Positions 50,900 through 59,764 of a stretch of 64,000 bases of DNA are shown piece after piece (the first letter of the stretch is position 1; every line of letters begins with the position of its first letter). The notes under the pieces were generated by a model. The model was not told where the DNA came from, did not search any database, and was given only the letters and a program-made list of their open reading frames with translations. The DNA is from Streptomyces natalensis ATCC 27448. GTDB lineage: Bacteria; Actinomycetota; Actinomycetes; Streptomycetales; Streptomycetaceae. Both the position numbers and the translations under genes were made by a program. The DNA lies in the NCBI RefSeq assembly GCF_000935125.1, contig NZ_JRKI01000045.1, positions 186,001 through 250,000 of the forward strand, read 5' to 3'.

Positions 50900-52341
50900 C
50901 CATAGCAAGCACTGCCGCCGGACGAATGGCCACGGGAAGAACGCTGGTTGAGAAGGTCTGGGACAGCCATGTCGTGATGCGCGCTCCCGGCGAGGCAGAT
51001 CTGCTCTACATCGATCTGCACCTGATCCACGAGGTGAGTTCGCCGCAGGCGTTCGACGGCCTGTGCCTGTCCAGCCGCACAGTGCGGCGCCCCGACCTCA
51101 CCCTCGCCGTCGAAGACCACAATGTCCCGACCGACTCGCTGCTCGTCCTCGACCCAATGGGCAAAGCTCAGGTCGAGACCCTGCGGAAGAACTGCGCCGC
51201 CCATGGAATCGAGCTGTTCCGCCTCGGGGACCGCCGACAGGGCATCGTGCACGTGGTGGCACCGGAGCACGGGTTCATCCGCCCGGGGATGTCGGTGGTC
51301 TGCGGCGACAGCCACACCTCCACCCACGGCGCGTTCGGCGCGCTGGCCTTCGGCATCGGGACCACCGATGTGGAGCACGTGCTCGCCACCCAGACGCTGC
51401 CGCTTCCACGGCCGCACACCATGGCGGTCGAATTCACCGGAGTGCCCGCTGCGGACGTCACGGCTAAGGACCTGATCCTGGCGCTGATCGCACACGTTGG
51501 CGCCAACGGCGCACACGGACACGTCATCGAGTACCGGGGCCGGGCCATCGAACTGCTATCGATGGAGGGCCGGATGACCCTGTGCAACATGAGCGTCGAG
51601 GCCGGGGCCCGTGCCGGGCTGATCGCACCGGACCAGGTCACCTACCGGTATCTGAAGGGGCGTCCGGGGATGCCGGACGGCACTACCTGGGAGCGGGCCG
51701 TGGCCCACTGGGAGACGCTGCGCACCGACGAGGACGCCGTCTTCGACAGGGTCGTACGGATCGATGTCTCGGCCCTGACCCCATTCGTCACCTGGGGCAC
51801 CAACCCAGGCCAGGCCGTCCCCCTCGCCTCCCGCGTCCCCACCCCGGAGTCCTTCGCCGACGCCCAGCAGCAGGCGGCGGCCCACCGTGCCCTCGCCTAC
51901 ATGGGGCTGGCCTCCGGCACCCCGATGGACTCGATCGAGATCGACACCGTGTTCATCGGCTCGTGCACCAACGGGCGCATTGAGGACCTCGAATCCGCCG
52001 CCGCTGTGCTGCGGGGCCGCTCCGTGGCGCCCGGCGTGCGGATGCTGGTCGTTCCCGGCTCCACGGAGGTCCGTCACCAGGCCGAAGTCCGGGGTCTACA
52101 CCGGGTCTTCACCGAGGCCGGCGCGGAGTGGCGACTGTCCGGCTGCTCCATCTGCCTGGGCATGAACGCCGACCGGCTGACCGGACCCGCCCGCTGTGTG
52201 TCCACTTCGAACCGGAACTACGAGGGCCGTCAGGGCCTGGGGGTCCGTACTCACCTGGCGTCGCCCGCGGTCGCGGCGGCGACCGCCGTGACCGGAAGGC
52301 TGACCGCGCCCAGCTGCCTGCCGCAACGGGGGACCGTGTGA
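50896..52341 (+). CDS. LeuC-like isomerase large subunit
   Basis: 481 aa, aconitase superfamily. Iron-sulfur cysteines are in [11 protein letters not shown] and [31 protein letters not shown] and EHVLATQTL are family blocks. With the LeuD-like protein it should move the hydroxyl group of the alkylmalate from C2 to C3. The ATG at 50896 overlaps the stop of the previous gene (ATGA); the open frame runs further upstream but only as an out-of-frame reading of that gene. The length equals ordinary LeuC. Confidence 0.93.
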   Translation: MTIASTAAGRMATGRTLVEKVWDSHVVMRAPGEADLLYIDLHLIHEVSSPQAFDGLCLSSRTVRRPDLTLAVEDHNVPTDSLLVLDPMGKAQVETLRKNCAAHGIELFRLGDRRQGIVHVVAPEHGFIRPGMSVVCGDSHTSTHGAFGALAFGIGTTDVEHVLATQTLPLPRPHTMAVEFTGVPAADVTAKDLILALIAHVGANGAHGHVIEYRGRAIELLSMEGRMTLCNMSVEAGARAGLIAPDQVTYRYLKGRPGMPDGTTWERAVAHWETLRTDEDAVFDRVVRIDVSALTPFVTWGTNPGQAVPLASRVPTPESFADAQQQAAAHRALAYMGLASGTPMDSIEIDTVFIGSCTNGRIEDLESAAAVLRGRSVAPGVRMLVVPGSTEVRHQAEVRGLHRVFTEAGAEWRLSGCSICLGMNADRLTGPARCVSTSNRNYEGRQGLGVRTHLASPAVAAATAVTGRLTAPSCLPQRGTV

Positions 52342-52976
52342 AACCGCTGCTCGAACACACCGGATACGGGGTCGCACTGCGCCGCGGCGATGTCGACACC
52401 GACCAGATCATCGCCGCCGAGTACTGCAAGCGGCTGACCAAGAGCGGATACGCGGATGTGCTGTTCGCTGGATGGCGGAAGGATCCCGCGTTCGTACTGA
52501 ACCGGCCGGCGAGTTCGGACGCCAGCATCCTGGTGGCGGGCCACAACTTCGGCACCGGCAGCTCCCGTGAGCACGCCGTGTGGGCGCTGCGGGACTGGGG
52601 TTTCGCGGTGGTGATCGCGAGCAGTTTCGGAGATATCTTCCGGCGCAACGCGTTCAAGAACGGTCTGCTCGCGGTCGAGTTGCCGACCCCCGTGGTGGCC
52701 GAACTGGCCGACCGTGTCGACGGCGATCCCCGCGCCAAGATCACCGTGGACCTGGCCGGCCTCGAAGTCCGCTCCGGCGGGCTGCGCCACGCGTTCGCCG
52801 TGGAAGCGAGGGCACGTCAGCTCCTGCTTGAGGGACTCGACGAGATCGCGGTCACCTTGGCCCAGGACCGCGCCATCACCACGTACGAAAAGTCGCGAGG
52901 GGACTGGCTGCCTAGCGTGCCTAATACGCCGCTTCGGCCAGTGTGCCCGTCCACGGCGAAGAGGCGGCTCATATGA
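52338..52976 (+). CDS. LeuD-like isomerase small subunit
   Basis: 212 aa. Seen: [17 protein letters not shown], then [17 protein letters not shown] and [15 protein letters not shown], the usual LeuD order. The GTG start at 52338 overlaps the LeuC stop (GTGA), giving [18 protein letters not shown]. The C-terminus is slightly longer than normal. It overlaps the aminotransferase gene by ATGA at 52973-52976. Substrate as for the LeuC-like partner. No LeuB-type dehydrogenase is present in the set, so that step must come from elsewhere in the genome. Confidence 0.92.
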   Translation: MKPLLEHTGYGVALRRGDVDTDQIIAAEYCKRLTKSGYADVLFAGWRKDPAFVLNRPASSDASILVAGHNFGTGSSREHAVWALRDWGFAVVIASSFGDIFRRNAFKNGLLAVELPTPVVAELADRVDGDPRAKITVDLAGLEVRSGGLRHAFAVEARARQLLLEGLDEIAVTLAQDRAITTYEKSRGDWLPSVPNTPLRPVCPSTAKRRLI

Positions 52977-54145
52977 CGCAGTTCCCGGTGGCTGCGCGCG
53001 TCGGCAAGCTGGCGCGCAGCGGCCTGTTCAAGCTGCTCAGCGAGGGGCATGGCGAGAAGGTGGTCGACCTCGCCCTCGGTGTACCGGGAGCGCCCGCGAC
53101 TCCGCCACGGCTGATCGAGACGGCCTGCGCGGCCCTGCGAGAGGGAATCAATCAGTACGAGGTACCGGACGGCAATCTCGAACTGCGGCGCCGAATAGCG
53201 GCTGCGCTGCCCACGCCCACGGATCCGCTCACCGAATTGACAGTCACGGTCGGTGCCAGCGAGGCGCTTTCCGCGGCCGTGCTGGCCACCGTCAATCCGG
53301 GCGACGAGGTCATCGTCTTCGAGCCATTCTATGAGAATTTCCTCAGCGCGATCGCGCTGGCCGGTGGTGTTCCCCGCCCGGTGCGGGTGCACGCGCCGGA
53401 TTGGCGCTATGACCCCGCCGAATTACGAGCGTCGTTCGGCCCACGTACGACAGCGATCGTCCTCTGCACGCCGAACAATCCCACCGGCCATATGCTCACG
53501 CCACAGGAGTTCGCCGAGATAGCGGAACTGTGCGAACGCTGGAACGCTGTCGTCATCTCCGACGAGATCTACGCGGGATACGTCCATGAAGGAAGGCAGC
53601 ATGTATCGGCGGCCGACCTGCCCGCCCTTCGCGAGCGCGGCATTGTCATCGGCAGCCTCTCTAAGAGCCATGCGGTCAGCGGCTGGCGCATCGGCTATCT
53701 GCGCGCCTGCACGGCGCTGACCAGCGCCGTTCGCCGGGTCCACGAGGCGGTCTGCGGGGGCGGCGCGACCCCTCTGCAGGAGGCGGCCGCGCGCGCCGCC
53801 GCGATGGAACCGGATTTCCTCACACCGCGCTCAGATCTGAGCGTTCAGCGGAATCTAGCGACCTACATCTTCTCCGCGGCCGGTTTTCGCTGTTTCCCAC
53901 CGGACGGCGGGTGCTACGTGATGGCAGATATCCGGCACATCACGGATGAGGACAGCGAGTCTCTGGCCTATCGCCTCGTCCGGGAAGCCGGGGTTATGGT
54001 CGCGCCCGGCACGTTCTTCTACGCGGGCAGCGCGGCAGGCGCGGGACTCATCCGCATCGCGTTCAACCGCCGAATCGAAACCCTCAACGAGGCCGAGCGC
54101 CGTCTGTCGGCATACCGGCCACGCGAACACGCTCAATCGTCTTGA
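52973..54145 (+). CDS. PLP-dependent aminotransferase, class I
   Basis: 390 aa, fold type I. Seen: NQYEVPDGNLELRRRIAA near residue 61, NNPTGHML near residue 175 (the Asn that contacts PLP), VVISDEIYAGY near residue 200, and the Schiff-base Lys in GSLSKSHAVSGWRIGY near residue 230. It ends the leuA-C-D-aminotransferase operon by overlapping start and stop, so it should convert the extended 2-oxo acid to the amino acid used by the NRPS. The pocket gives no clear specificity. Confidence 0.9.
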   Translation: MTQFPVAARVGKLARSGLFKLLSEGHGEKVVDLALGVPGAPATPPRLIETACAALREGINQYEVPDGNLELRRRIAAALPTPTDPLTELTVTVGASEALSAAVLATVNPGDEVIVFEPFYENFLSAIALAGGVPRPVRVHAPDWRYDPAELRASFGPRTTAIVLCTPNNPTGHMLTPQEFAEIAELCERWNAVVISDEIYAGYVHEGRQHVSAADLPALRERGIVIGSLSKSHAVSGWRIGYLRACTALTSAVRRVHEAVCGGGATPLQEAAARAAAMEPDFLTPRSDLSVQRNLATYIFSAAGFRCFPPDGGCYVMADIRHITDEDSESLAYRLVREAGVMVAPGTFFYAGSAAGAGLIRIAFNRRIETLNEAERRLSAYRPREHAQSS

Positions 54146-54183
54146 TAAGGCGCCCCCACCCAGCATTGTGAAAAGGACATCCG

Positions 54184-55383
54184 ATGGCCACCCTCGCCGA
54201 CCGATGGAACATCCACCCAGCGCATTTCTGGCTGCGCGGCCAACAACCAGATCAGCCCATCCGATTCGACGAAGAACTGGGGATATGGAACGTCTACGGA
54301 TACGCGGAGGCCGTGAGAATCCTGGGCGATCCAGCGATCTTCTCCTCCGATACAAAACGGCTGTATGCCTCTGAAGCCGTCAATGAACATAAAGAGGGCA
54401 ACCTGATCCAGATGGATGCGCCGGAACACGGCAAGCTACGCACACTGGTTAGCGGCGCATTCAACCGGAAGATCGTCGCCGACCTCGAACCTCGAATCCG
54501 CGAGGTCACCCGCGAACTGCTCGACGCGGTGCCCGACCCGTCAGAGCTCGAAGTGGTGACCGATCTCGCGTACCCGCTTCCAGTGATCGTCATCGCCGAG
54601 CTGCTGGGTGTGCCGAGCAGCGATCGCGACCTGTTCAAGCAATGGGTGACGGTGATGCTGGAGGGCACCGGTCAGCTCTCCCTGCGCGACCGCGACCTCA
54701 GCGAGGAGGACGAGCGCGATCAGCGGGCGGTGATCGAGCAGTGGCAGCCGATGTTCGACTACATCCGCGAGCACGTTGCCGAGCGTAGGCGGCAGCCGCG
54801 CCAGGATCTGCTGACCCAACTGGTCACAGCGGAGGTCGACGGTAACCGGCTGACCGACAACGAAGTGGTAAATTTCGCGGTCCTGCTGCTGGTCGCCGGG
54901 CACGTCAGCACCACCCTGCTGCTCGGCAACACCCTGTTGTGCCTCGACGCGCACCCGGAGTGGGCGGCGCGGGTACGCGAGGATCGCTCGCTGGTGCCGA
55001 GCGCGATTGAGGAATCGCTGCGCATGTTCAGCCCGTTCGCGGGCGTCACGCGGTCCACATACACCGAAGTGGAGATCGCCGGGCAGCGGGTACCCGCGGA
55101 CCAAATGATCATGGTGTGGCTCGCGGCGGCGAACCGGGACGCGCGCCAGTTCGCCGACCCGGACACCTTCATCCCGACCAGGGACCCCAACCCGCACCTC
55201 GGACTCGGGCGCGGCATCCACTTCTGCCTCGGCGCTCCCCTGGCAAGACTGGAAGGCCGCGTCGCTCTAAACATGCTGATGGACCGCTTCCCAGTACTGC
55301 GCACCGACCCCGCCAATCCCCCGACCTTCGTCCCCACACCTAACATGACAGGCGTCCGCACTCTCCCCATGCGTACCATCTGA
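54184..55383 (+). CDS. Cytochrome P450 (CYP107-like, sister of the one at 12092)
   Basis: 399 aa. I-helix LVAGHVSTTLLLGNT, ExxR as EESLRMF, haem motif GRGIHFCLGAPLARLEGR. The N-terminus MATLADRWNIHPAHFWLRG and the AGHVS/TTT helix tie it to the P450 at 12092-13285, so one is probably a duplicate of the other with a changed target. It lies 38 bp after the aminotransferase and may be co-transcribed with the amino-acid set, perhaps hydroxylating that residue or a piperazate. No ferredoxin next to it. Confidence 0.92.
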   Translation: MATLADRWNIHPAHFWLRGQQPDQPIRFDEELGIWNVYGYAEAVRILGDPAIFSSDTKRLYASEAVNEHKEGNLIQMDAPEHGKLRTLVSGAFNRKIVADLEPRIREVTRELLDAVPDPSELEVVTDLAYPLPVIVIAELLGVPSSDRDLFKQWVTVMLEGTGQLSLRDRDLSEEDERDQRAVIEQWQPMFDYIREHVAERRRQPRQDLLTQLVTAEVDGNRLTDNEVVNFAVLLLVAGHVSTTLLLGNTLLCLDAHPEWAARVREDRSLVPSAIEESLRMFSPFAGVTRSTYTEVEIAGQRVPADQMIMVWLAAANRDARQFADPDTFIPTRDPNPHLGLGRGIHFCLGAPLARLEGRVALNMLMDRFPVLRTDPANPPTFVPTPNMTGVRTLPMRTI

Positions 55384-55465
55384 CACTCCTTACTTGGCCC
55401 CGCACGCGGCGGCCCCCGGCTGGCTGGAAACTTCCTTACGCCGGCGGCGCCACGCGCTCCAGCGT

Positions 55466-55502
55466 TGACTTCGTGATCAATCGCAAACTGGTCACGAAGT
55501 CA
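55466..55502. promoter_or_regulatory. 11-bp perfect inverted repeat, probable TetR operator
   Basis: TGACTTCGTGA (55466-55476) and TCACGAAGTCA (55492-55502), 15-bp spacer, 56 bp before the TetR start codon. It overlaps a TTGACT box (55465-55470), so binding there would block the promoter. Confidence 0.75.
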
Positions 55503-55557
55503 GCGGGGGGTACGGGCAATGCAATGGGGAAACGACTGTGGAGCGGGAGAATAGGGC

Positions 55558-56265
55558 GTGGAACGGGCGGAACGCGCCGAGCGCATCTTGGAGGCGGCGG
55601 CCGAGCTGCTGCTCGCTTGGGGTTACCGGCGGGTGACGATCGATGAGATCGCCCGCCGCGCCAAGGTCGGCAAGGGAACGGTCTACCTGCATTGGAAGAC
55701 CAAGGACGCGTTGTTCCTAGCCGTCCTGGTCAAGGAACAGTTCCATAGCCAGCGCCGCCGGTTGCAGCGGATGCGCGACGACCCGCTGGAGATCCTGCCC
55801 GGTCGGCACGCTGGCGGCATCTTCCGGGAGTTCCTGGGGCAGCCGGTGCTCCGTGCCCTGTACACCGACGACTCCGATCTCCTCGGCCGACTCAACGACA
55901 TCGCGAAGAAGGAGTTCGCGCAGCTGATAGCCGAAGGCGACCGGGTGCTCTGCCGCCACCTCGAAGTTCTGCGCGAGCACGGCCTCGTACGCGACGACGC
56001 CGACATCCGCCACCAGCAGTACACCCTGATGGCGACGCTCATCGGCTTCTTCACCTCCGAGGGGATGCTCGCGGACCGCGCCCCGGACACCCCGGAGGTG
56101 CGGGCCGACATGCTCACCCAGATGGTCCGCAGCGCCCTGGAGGCGCCGGACCCCGATCTCGTACGCGCCACCGCGGCGGCCGCGGCTGCGCCCAAAGTCA
56201 TCGCCCTCTACGAGAACATGGCAGAACTCAGCGAGCAGGAGATGCGCCGGCAGCTCCGCAGCTGA
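55558..56265 (+). CDS. TetR-family transcriptional regulator
   Basis: 235 aa. The N-terminal helix-turn-helix runs RAERILEAAAELLLAWGYRRVTIDEIARRAKVGKGTVYLHWKTKDALFLAVL (residues 5-57), the typical TetR block. The C-terminal helical part has no close match that would name a ligand. GTG start at 55558 after GGGAGA. It probably represses itself through the palindrome 56 bp upstream; control of the neighbouring P450 or of export is possible. It marks the likely right end of the cluster. Confidence 0.93.
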   Translation: MERAERAERILEAAAELLLAWGYRRVTIDEIARRAKVGKGTVYLHWKTKDALFLAVLVKEQFHSQRRRLQRMRDDPLEILPGRHAGGIFREFLGQPVLRALYTDDSDLLGRLNDIAKKEFAQLIAEGDRVLCRHLEVLREHGLVRDDADIRHQQYTLMATLIGFFTSEGMLADRAPDTPEVRADMLTQMVRSALEAPDPDLVRATAAAAAAPKVIALYENMAELSEQEMRRQLRS

Positions 56266-56954
56266 GAACGGCCCAGGTCGAGGCGGACACCACCGCGCGG
56301 CGGGACCTCCTTCCTCATCGACCATCTGCCCTGGAAGGACCCCGCCATGTGTCCAGCCACCAAGCCCCCTGGGAATCCGTTACACCGCTCTTTCGACACG
56401 GGGGCCTTGTCCGTGAGAGCAACCAGGACACCGCCTGCGCCGGGTCCCGCTTGCTCACCGTGGCCGACGGCTTCGGCAGCGGAGGAGCCCCCGCAAGCGC
56501 CGTCGTCGACGCGTTCAAGCGCCTCTCATGGCAGCCAGCACATCGCGGCCGACTCCACGGCGCCTGCTGGCTTGGCTCCGCGAGGAACATCACGCTGCCT
56601 ACAGTTGCGTGAGACATCGATCGCCAACCCGTCCCTCTAAACCGTAGGCACCGCAGGTCAGGGCACCGACCTGCCCACAGTCATCTGAGAAGCCGCGCAG
56701 GGCGCCAGCCGCCCAAAGAGCCGGTGCCGGCTCGCGGCCAGGGCCTGGCCGACGGGCCACCCAACACTGGGCCCCACTGCTTCCCGAAAACGTGGAAAAT
56801 CCAGCTGCCGGCCCGGCAGGCCAGCTCATCGACGCAGGTCAGAAGCCATCCCAGCCAATCACGGCTAGGTGCCTTCTAAGCGCTGCTCCATGCCTCAACT
56901 CAGCCGACAGGTCTCCAATCCGAGCTATAGCCGGAGCCGAAGCTACGCGTGCGA
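56266..56954. other. Gap with decayed gene
   Basis: Almost 700 bp without an intact gene. The first half holds the remains of a PP2C phosphatase gene (56349-56620). In the second half I see nothing I can name. Confidence 0.5.
56349..56620 (+). pseudogene. Remnant of a PP2C-type protein phosphatase
   Basis: The frame from 56349 reads GLVRESNQDTACAGSRLLTVADGFGSGGAPASAVVDAF, the N-terminal PP2C pattern (GxxRxxNEDxx...VADGMGG). Near 56565 the homology moves to another frame (LLAWLREEHHAAYSCV), a frameshift, and then stops. The rest of the roughly 240-residue domain is missing. Confidence 0.6.
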
Positions 56955-57884
56955 TCAACCGTCGGCGTGAGTACCCCGATCCAAATCAACCAGCTGGTCC
57001 CGCAGTCGTGCGGCTTCGGCTTCTGCCTGCCGGAGCCTCCGTTCCAGGCCAGCGCGGGTCGGTGGTTTCTGCGGTTGCCGTCGCTCCGGCTCTGCCTCGC
57101 GTGGGATCAGCCAGCCGACGCGCTGGTCCGCCACAATCCAGTGCACGTAGCAACAGGTGTAGCAAAGGCACTCGGGTTCTGGGCTGGGCCAGCCCTGTGA
57201 GAGCATCCGACGCATATGGTCATGCTCGCGGGGAGCATGACCAGTCGGGTTGGATGCCCAGAACTCCTCGAACTCCTTGGTCATCTCCGCGACTCGCTTG
57301 GCGCTGCACCGATGAGGTCCCTCTTCGGGTTTCCACTCCAGGTCGGGGGCGATGACGTCGGTGATGTGCCCGCAGGCCAGCTTCACCTTCCAGAAGGCGC
57401 TGGTATGCGGCTCGTCATGGCGGATCAGGGCCCAGGTCTCAGGATCTATCCCATCACGAGGTTCCGCCGGGTCGGCGGGAAAAGTCCGCTTCCTGCGCTC
57501 GCCCCACTCCACGATGTCCCGGTACGGAGCAGGCGGAGCGTCATCGTGGACGCAGAGCATCTGGCCCTTCTGCAGCCACTCGCACTCGGGGCCGCGCCAC
57601 TGCCGATCACTCGGCAAGCACTCCTCGCCGAGCGTCAGCACCTCGTTGATGCAGCCACAGTCCAACTGAACACGCCACCGGTAGCACTCCTTCGCCTCTG
57701 GCACCAGCAGCGCCCCTAAGGCAGGAGGAAGTCGGTCACGGAACTCGGCATTGGCCTCCTCGAACTCGCGCAAGGCTTCCTTGCGCGACCTCGCTCTTCC
57801 GGGCAACGACCGCCGCACCGCGTCAGACGCCGAGCGCGAGATCGCGTCGGGGCTACCGTCAGCATCAGTTGGATGGTTAGTCAT
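56955..57884 (-). CDS. Hypothetical protein with duplicated CGC/CGH motif
   Basis: 309 aa, not recognised. Two segments look like copies of one unit: YRWRVQLDCGCINEVLTLGE (near residue 68) and FWKVKLACGHITDVIAPD (near residue 163). A further CLCYTCCY cluster near residue 240 suggests metal binding. The C-terminus (RAGLERRLRQAEAEAARLRDQL) is a short coiled coil. No signal peptide. It follows the 503-aa hypothetical gene by 1 bp, so the two are co-transcribed. They look like genes of an integrated element rather than of the peptide cluster. Function unknown. Confidence 0.7.
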   Translation of the reverse strand: MTNHPTDADGSPDAISRSASDAVRRSLPGRARSRKEALREFEEANAEFRDRLPPALGALLVPEAKECYRWRVQLDCGCINEVLTLGEECLPSDRQWRGPECEWLQKGQMLCVHDDAPPAPYRDIVEWGERRKRTFPADPAEPRDGIDPETWALIRHDEPHTSAFWKVKLACGHITDVIAPDLEWKPEEGPHRCSAKRVAEMTKEFEEFWASNPTGHAPREHDHMRRMLSQGWPSPEPECLCYTCCYVHWIVADQRVGWLIPREAEPERRQPQKPPTRAGLERRLRQAEAEAARLRDQLVDLDRGTHADG

Positions 57885-57885
57885 G

Positions 57886-59397
57886 TCAGAAGTTCCCCCA
57901 GCCCGATTGAGACTCCGGTCCGTACGGGCCCCACCCCGTCAGATAAGGCTTCAGGTCATCGGGCTTCGGCTCTCGTGGAGTTGGCATCCCTGGAAGTCGA
58001 AGCAGCGGATCAATCGCTTCGACGTGGCTCCGAGCCCAGGCCAGCCATTTCCGTGCTGAGGCAACTTCTGACTCGTCAGGCTCCGCTGCCTCTGCGATGC
58101 GCCGTTCCAACGCCTCGCAGTACTCGCGCAGGACAGCCGCTTCCTTCCACTGCGCGGCCTGTCCGCTGAGCACATGAGCCAGCTGGGCCTGAACGGCCTG
58201 CTCCTTCGCCGCAGCCATGGCCTCATGCCATCGAGCTTTGCGCTCTGCCTCCGCACGCGCCTCGTCCACCTTTCGCTGCGCATCCTCGACCGCGCGGGAT
58301 TCGACTTCCTGAAGTACTGCGCCCAGGACGTCCTCAAGTACCCAACGCTTACGGTCGGCCCATTGCCTGCGGCGAGCGGAACCGCTGTAGCCGAGTTCGA
58401 GCATGAGCTTTTCGCTGCGCTGCGGATCCGCGGCCTGCGGACTCTCCTGCTTGATCGTGATGGTGTACGTGAACTCGCCGACAATCAGGTTCAATTCGCC
58501 TTCACGGCGCGAGTACTTGGGCGGCTCATAACACCCGTTGTAGGAGTATCCGCGGTTGCGGTGGCAATCAGGGACAGGGTGCTCCTCCACCCTGTGTCCC
58601 CGCCGTTCGGCTTCAGCAGCAAGCCCCTGGAACACACGAAGGGCACGGCGGCGTGGTTCTGCCGGCATCACGAGCCAGCCTTCGTCATCGCGCAGTGCGG
58701 CCACGACCGGGTGCGGTAAGCGCAACTGAACGGGGACTGGAACCTGGGGCGCGTCTTCCGGCGCCTGCTGACCGGAGTTGGGATGGGGGCCTTCGAGAAG
58801 TGAAATCTGCAGGTCCCGGATGCGGTTGAACATGCGGGACTTCTCGATGCGCTTGCCGGACGGGACGAGTCCGTGTCGCTTCGCGAAATCAATGACGCGC
58901 CGCCACTCCACCACTTGGACTTCGTCGGGTGCGTGGATGATGACCTGCCGCTCCGCGACAAGCCGTTCGATGAGCTGAGTCGCCTTCGCCCGCCGCGCTA
59001 CAGGGATGGGCCTCTCGCTGTACGACGCCACGCCCTTCGTTTCCTTCTCGGCGCCCTTGCCGATGCCGCGTGTGGTCGCGGCACCCCGTTGCTCGGTCGC
59101 ACGCTCCACCTTCGTGGGGCGACTCTGCGACTCACGGGCCGACATCGTGGTCTGCTCTTCCTCAGCCGTGCGCCCCGGGCGATCCGGGTGGTGACCGTGC
59201 TTGAGGTAGAACTTCCCGGCCTCGGTCACCTCAGCCGACAGAACTCCGCGGCTCCGTCGTACCGCCAGCAGTCCGCGGTCGCGCAGTGCGTAGGCAGAGC
59301 GCCTGTCGCTCAGCTCCTGCGCGCTTAGCTCCTCGCCCGCGTCCAGGCGACCGAGAAGTGCTCGTTGCCGATCGTTCAAAGGGGACCAGCGATGCAT
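57886..59397 (-). CDS. Hypothetical protein, winged-helix N-terminus and coiled coil
   Basis: 503 aa, not recognised. The N-terminal 60 residues (LNDRQRALLGRLDAGEELSAQELSDRRSAYALRDRGLL) look like a small winged helix. The middle is charged and low in complexity; a conserved-looking block LNLIVGEFTYTITIKQE precedes EKLMLELGYSG and a long helical region rich in Ala, Glu and Arg (about residues 350-440). No membrane segments. Upstream of, and coupled to, the 309-aa gene. Possible role in DNA binding; no better call. Confidence 0.7.
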   Translation of the reverse strand: MHRWSPLNDRQRALLGRLDAGEELSAQELSDRRSAYALRDRGLLAVRRSRGVLSAEVTEAGKFYLKHGHHPDRPGRTAEEEQTTMSARESQSRPTKVERATEQRGAATTRGIGKGAEKETKGVASYSERPIPVARRAKATQLIERLVAERQVIIHAPDEVQVVEWRRVIDFAKRHGLVPSGKRIEKSRMFNRIRDLQISLLEGPHPNSGQQAPEDAPQVPVPVQLRLPHPVVAALRDDEGWLVMPAEPRRRALRVFQGLAAEAERRGHRVEEHPVPDCHRNRGYSYNGCYEPPKYSRREGELNLIVGEFTYTITIKQESPQAADPQRSEKLMLELGYSGSARRRQWADRKRWVLEDVLGAVLQEVESRAVEDAQRKVDEARAEAERKARWHEAMAAAKEQAVQAQLAHVLSGQAAQWKEAAVLREYCEALERRIAEAAEPDESEVASARKWLAWARSHVEAIDPLLRLPGMPTPREPKPDDLKPYLTGWGPYGPESQSGWGNF

Positions 59398-59764
59398 GGC
59401 ATCAGCTCACACGCCCCCGCCCAGGCAGGCAATCACTCGTTCGGGTCGGGCCACCTCAACGGCAAGCCACTCCCCTGTCTACACCACCCCACTCCAAGCC
59501 TATGACCAGCACAGACTCCCGCCCCCCCGGTAGCGATCCTGCTCGAACCTCATTCGGGACGAAGAGATCGTGGGTTCACATCCAGCCACCCCGAGTGGCG
59601 TTGCCCCTGCCTCGGAACTGCTGGACAGCCGACCTCGGAGGAGACCCCAAGCCCTCTGCGATCCGCCGCAAGGAACTCTCCCCCTCCGGTAGTGCGCCCT
59701 GCGCGTAGGCTCGGGGCGGACGGCGTGACAGTGCCGGGTCCATGGAATGGGGCAGGGGGACAGC
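59398..59764. other. Divergent intergenic region
   Basis: About 370 bp between divergent genes. A stretch near 59570-59595 (GTGGGTTCACATCC) looks like a tRNA T-arm, but the matching stem has mismatches and no full tRNA can be folded. It could be the scar of an attachment site. Otherwise nothing seen. Confidence 0.35.

Noticed and set aside
55-55383. Identity with the kutzneride, himastatin or syringomycin cluster
   Set aside because: Shared parts only: module order, the chlorothreonine cassette, the leuACD set and the lack of tryptophan or polyketide genes do not match any of them as I remember them.
59540-59600. Complete tRNA gene
   Set aside because: Only a T-arm-like piece is visible; its stem has mismatches and no anticodon or acceptor arm can be formed.
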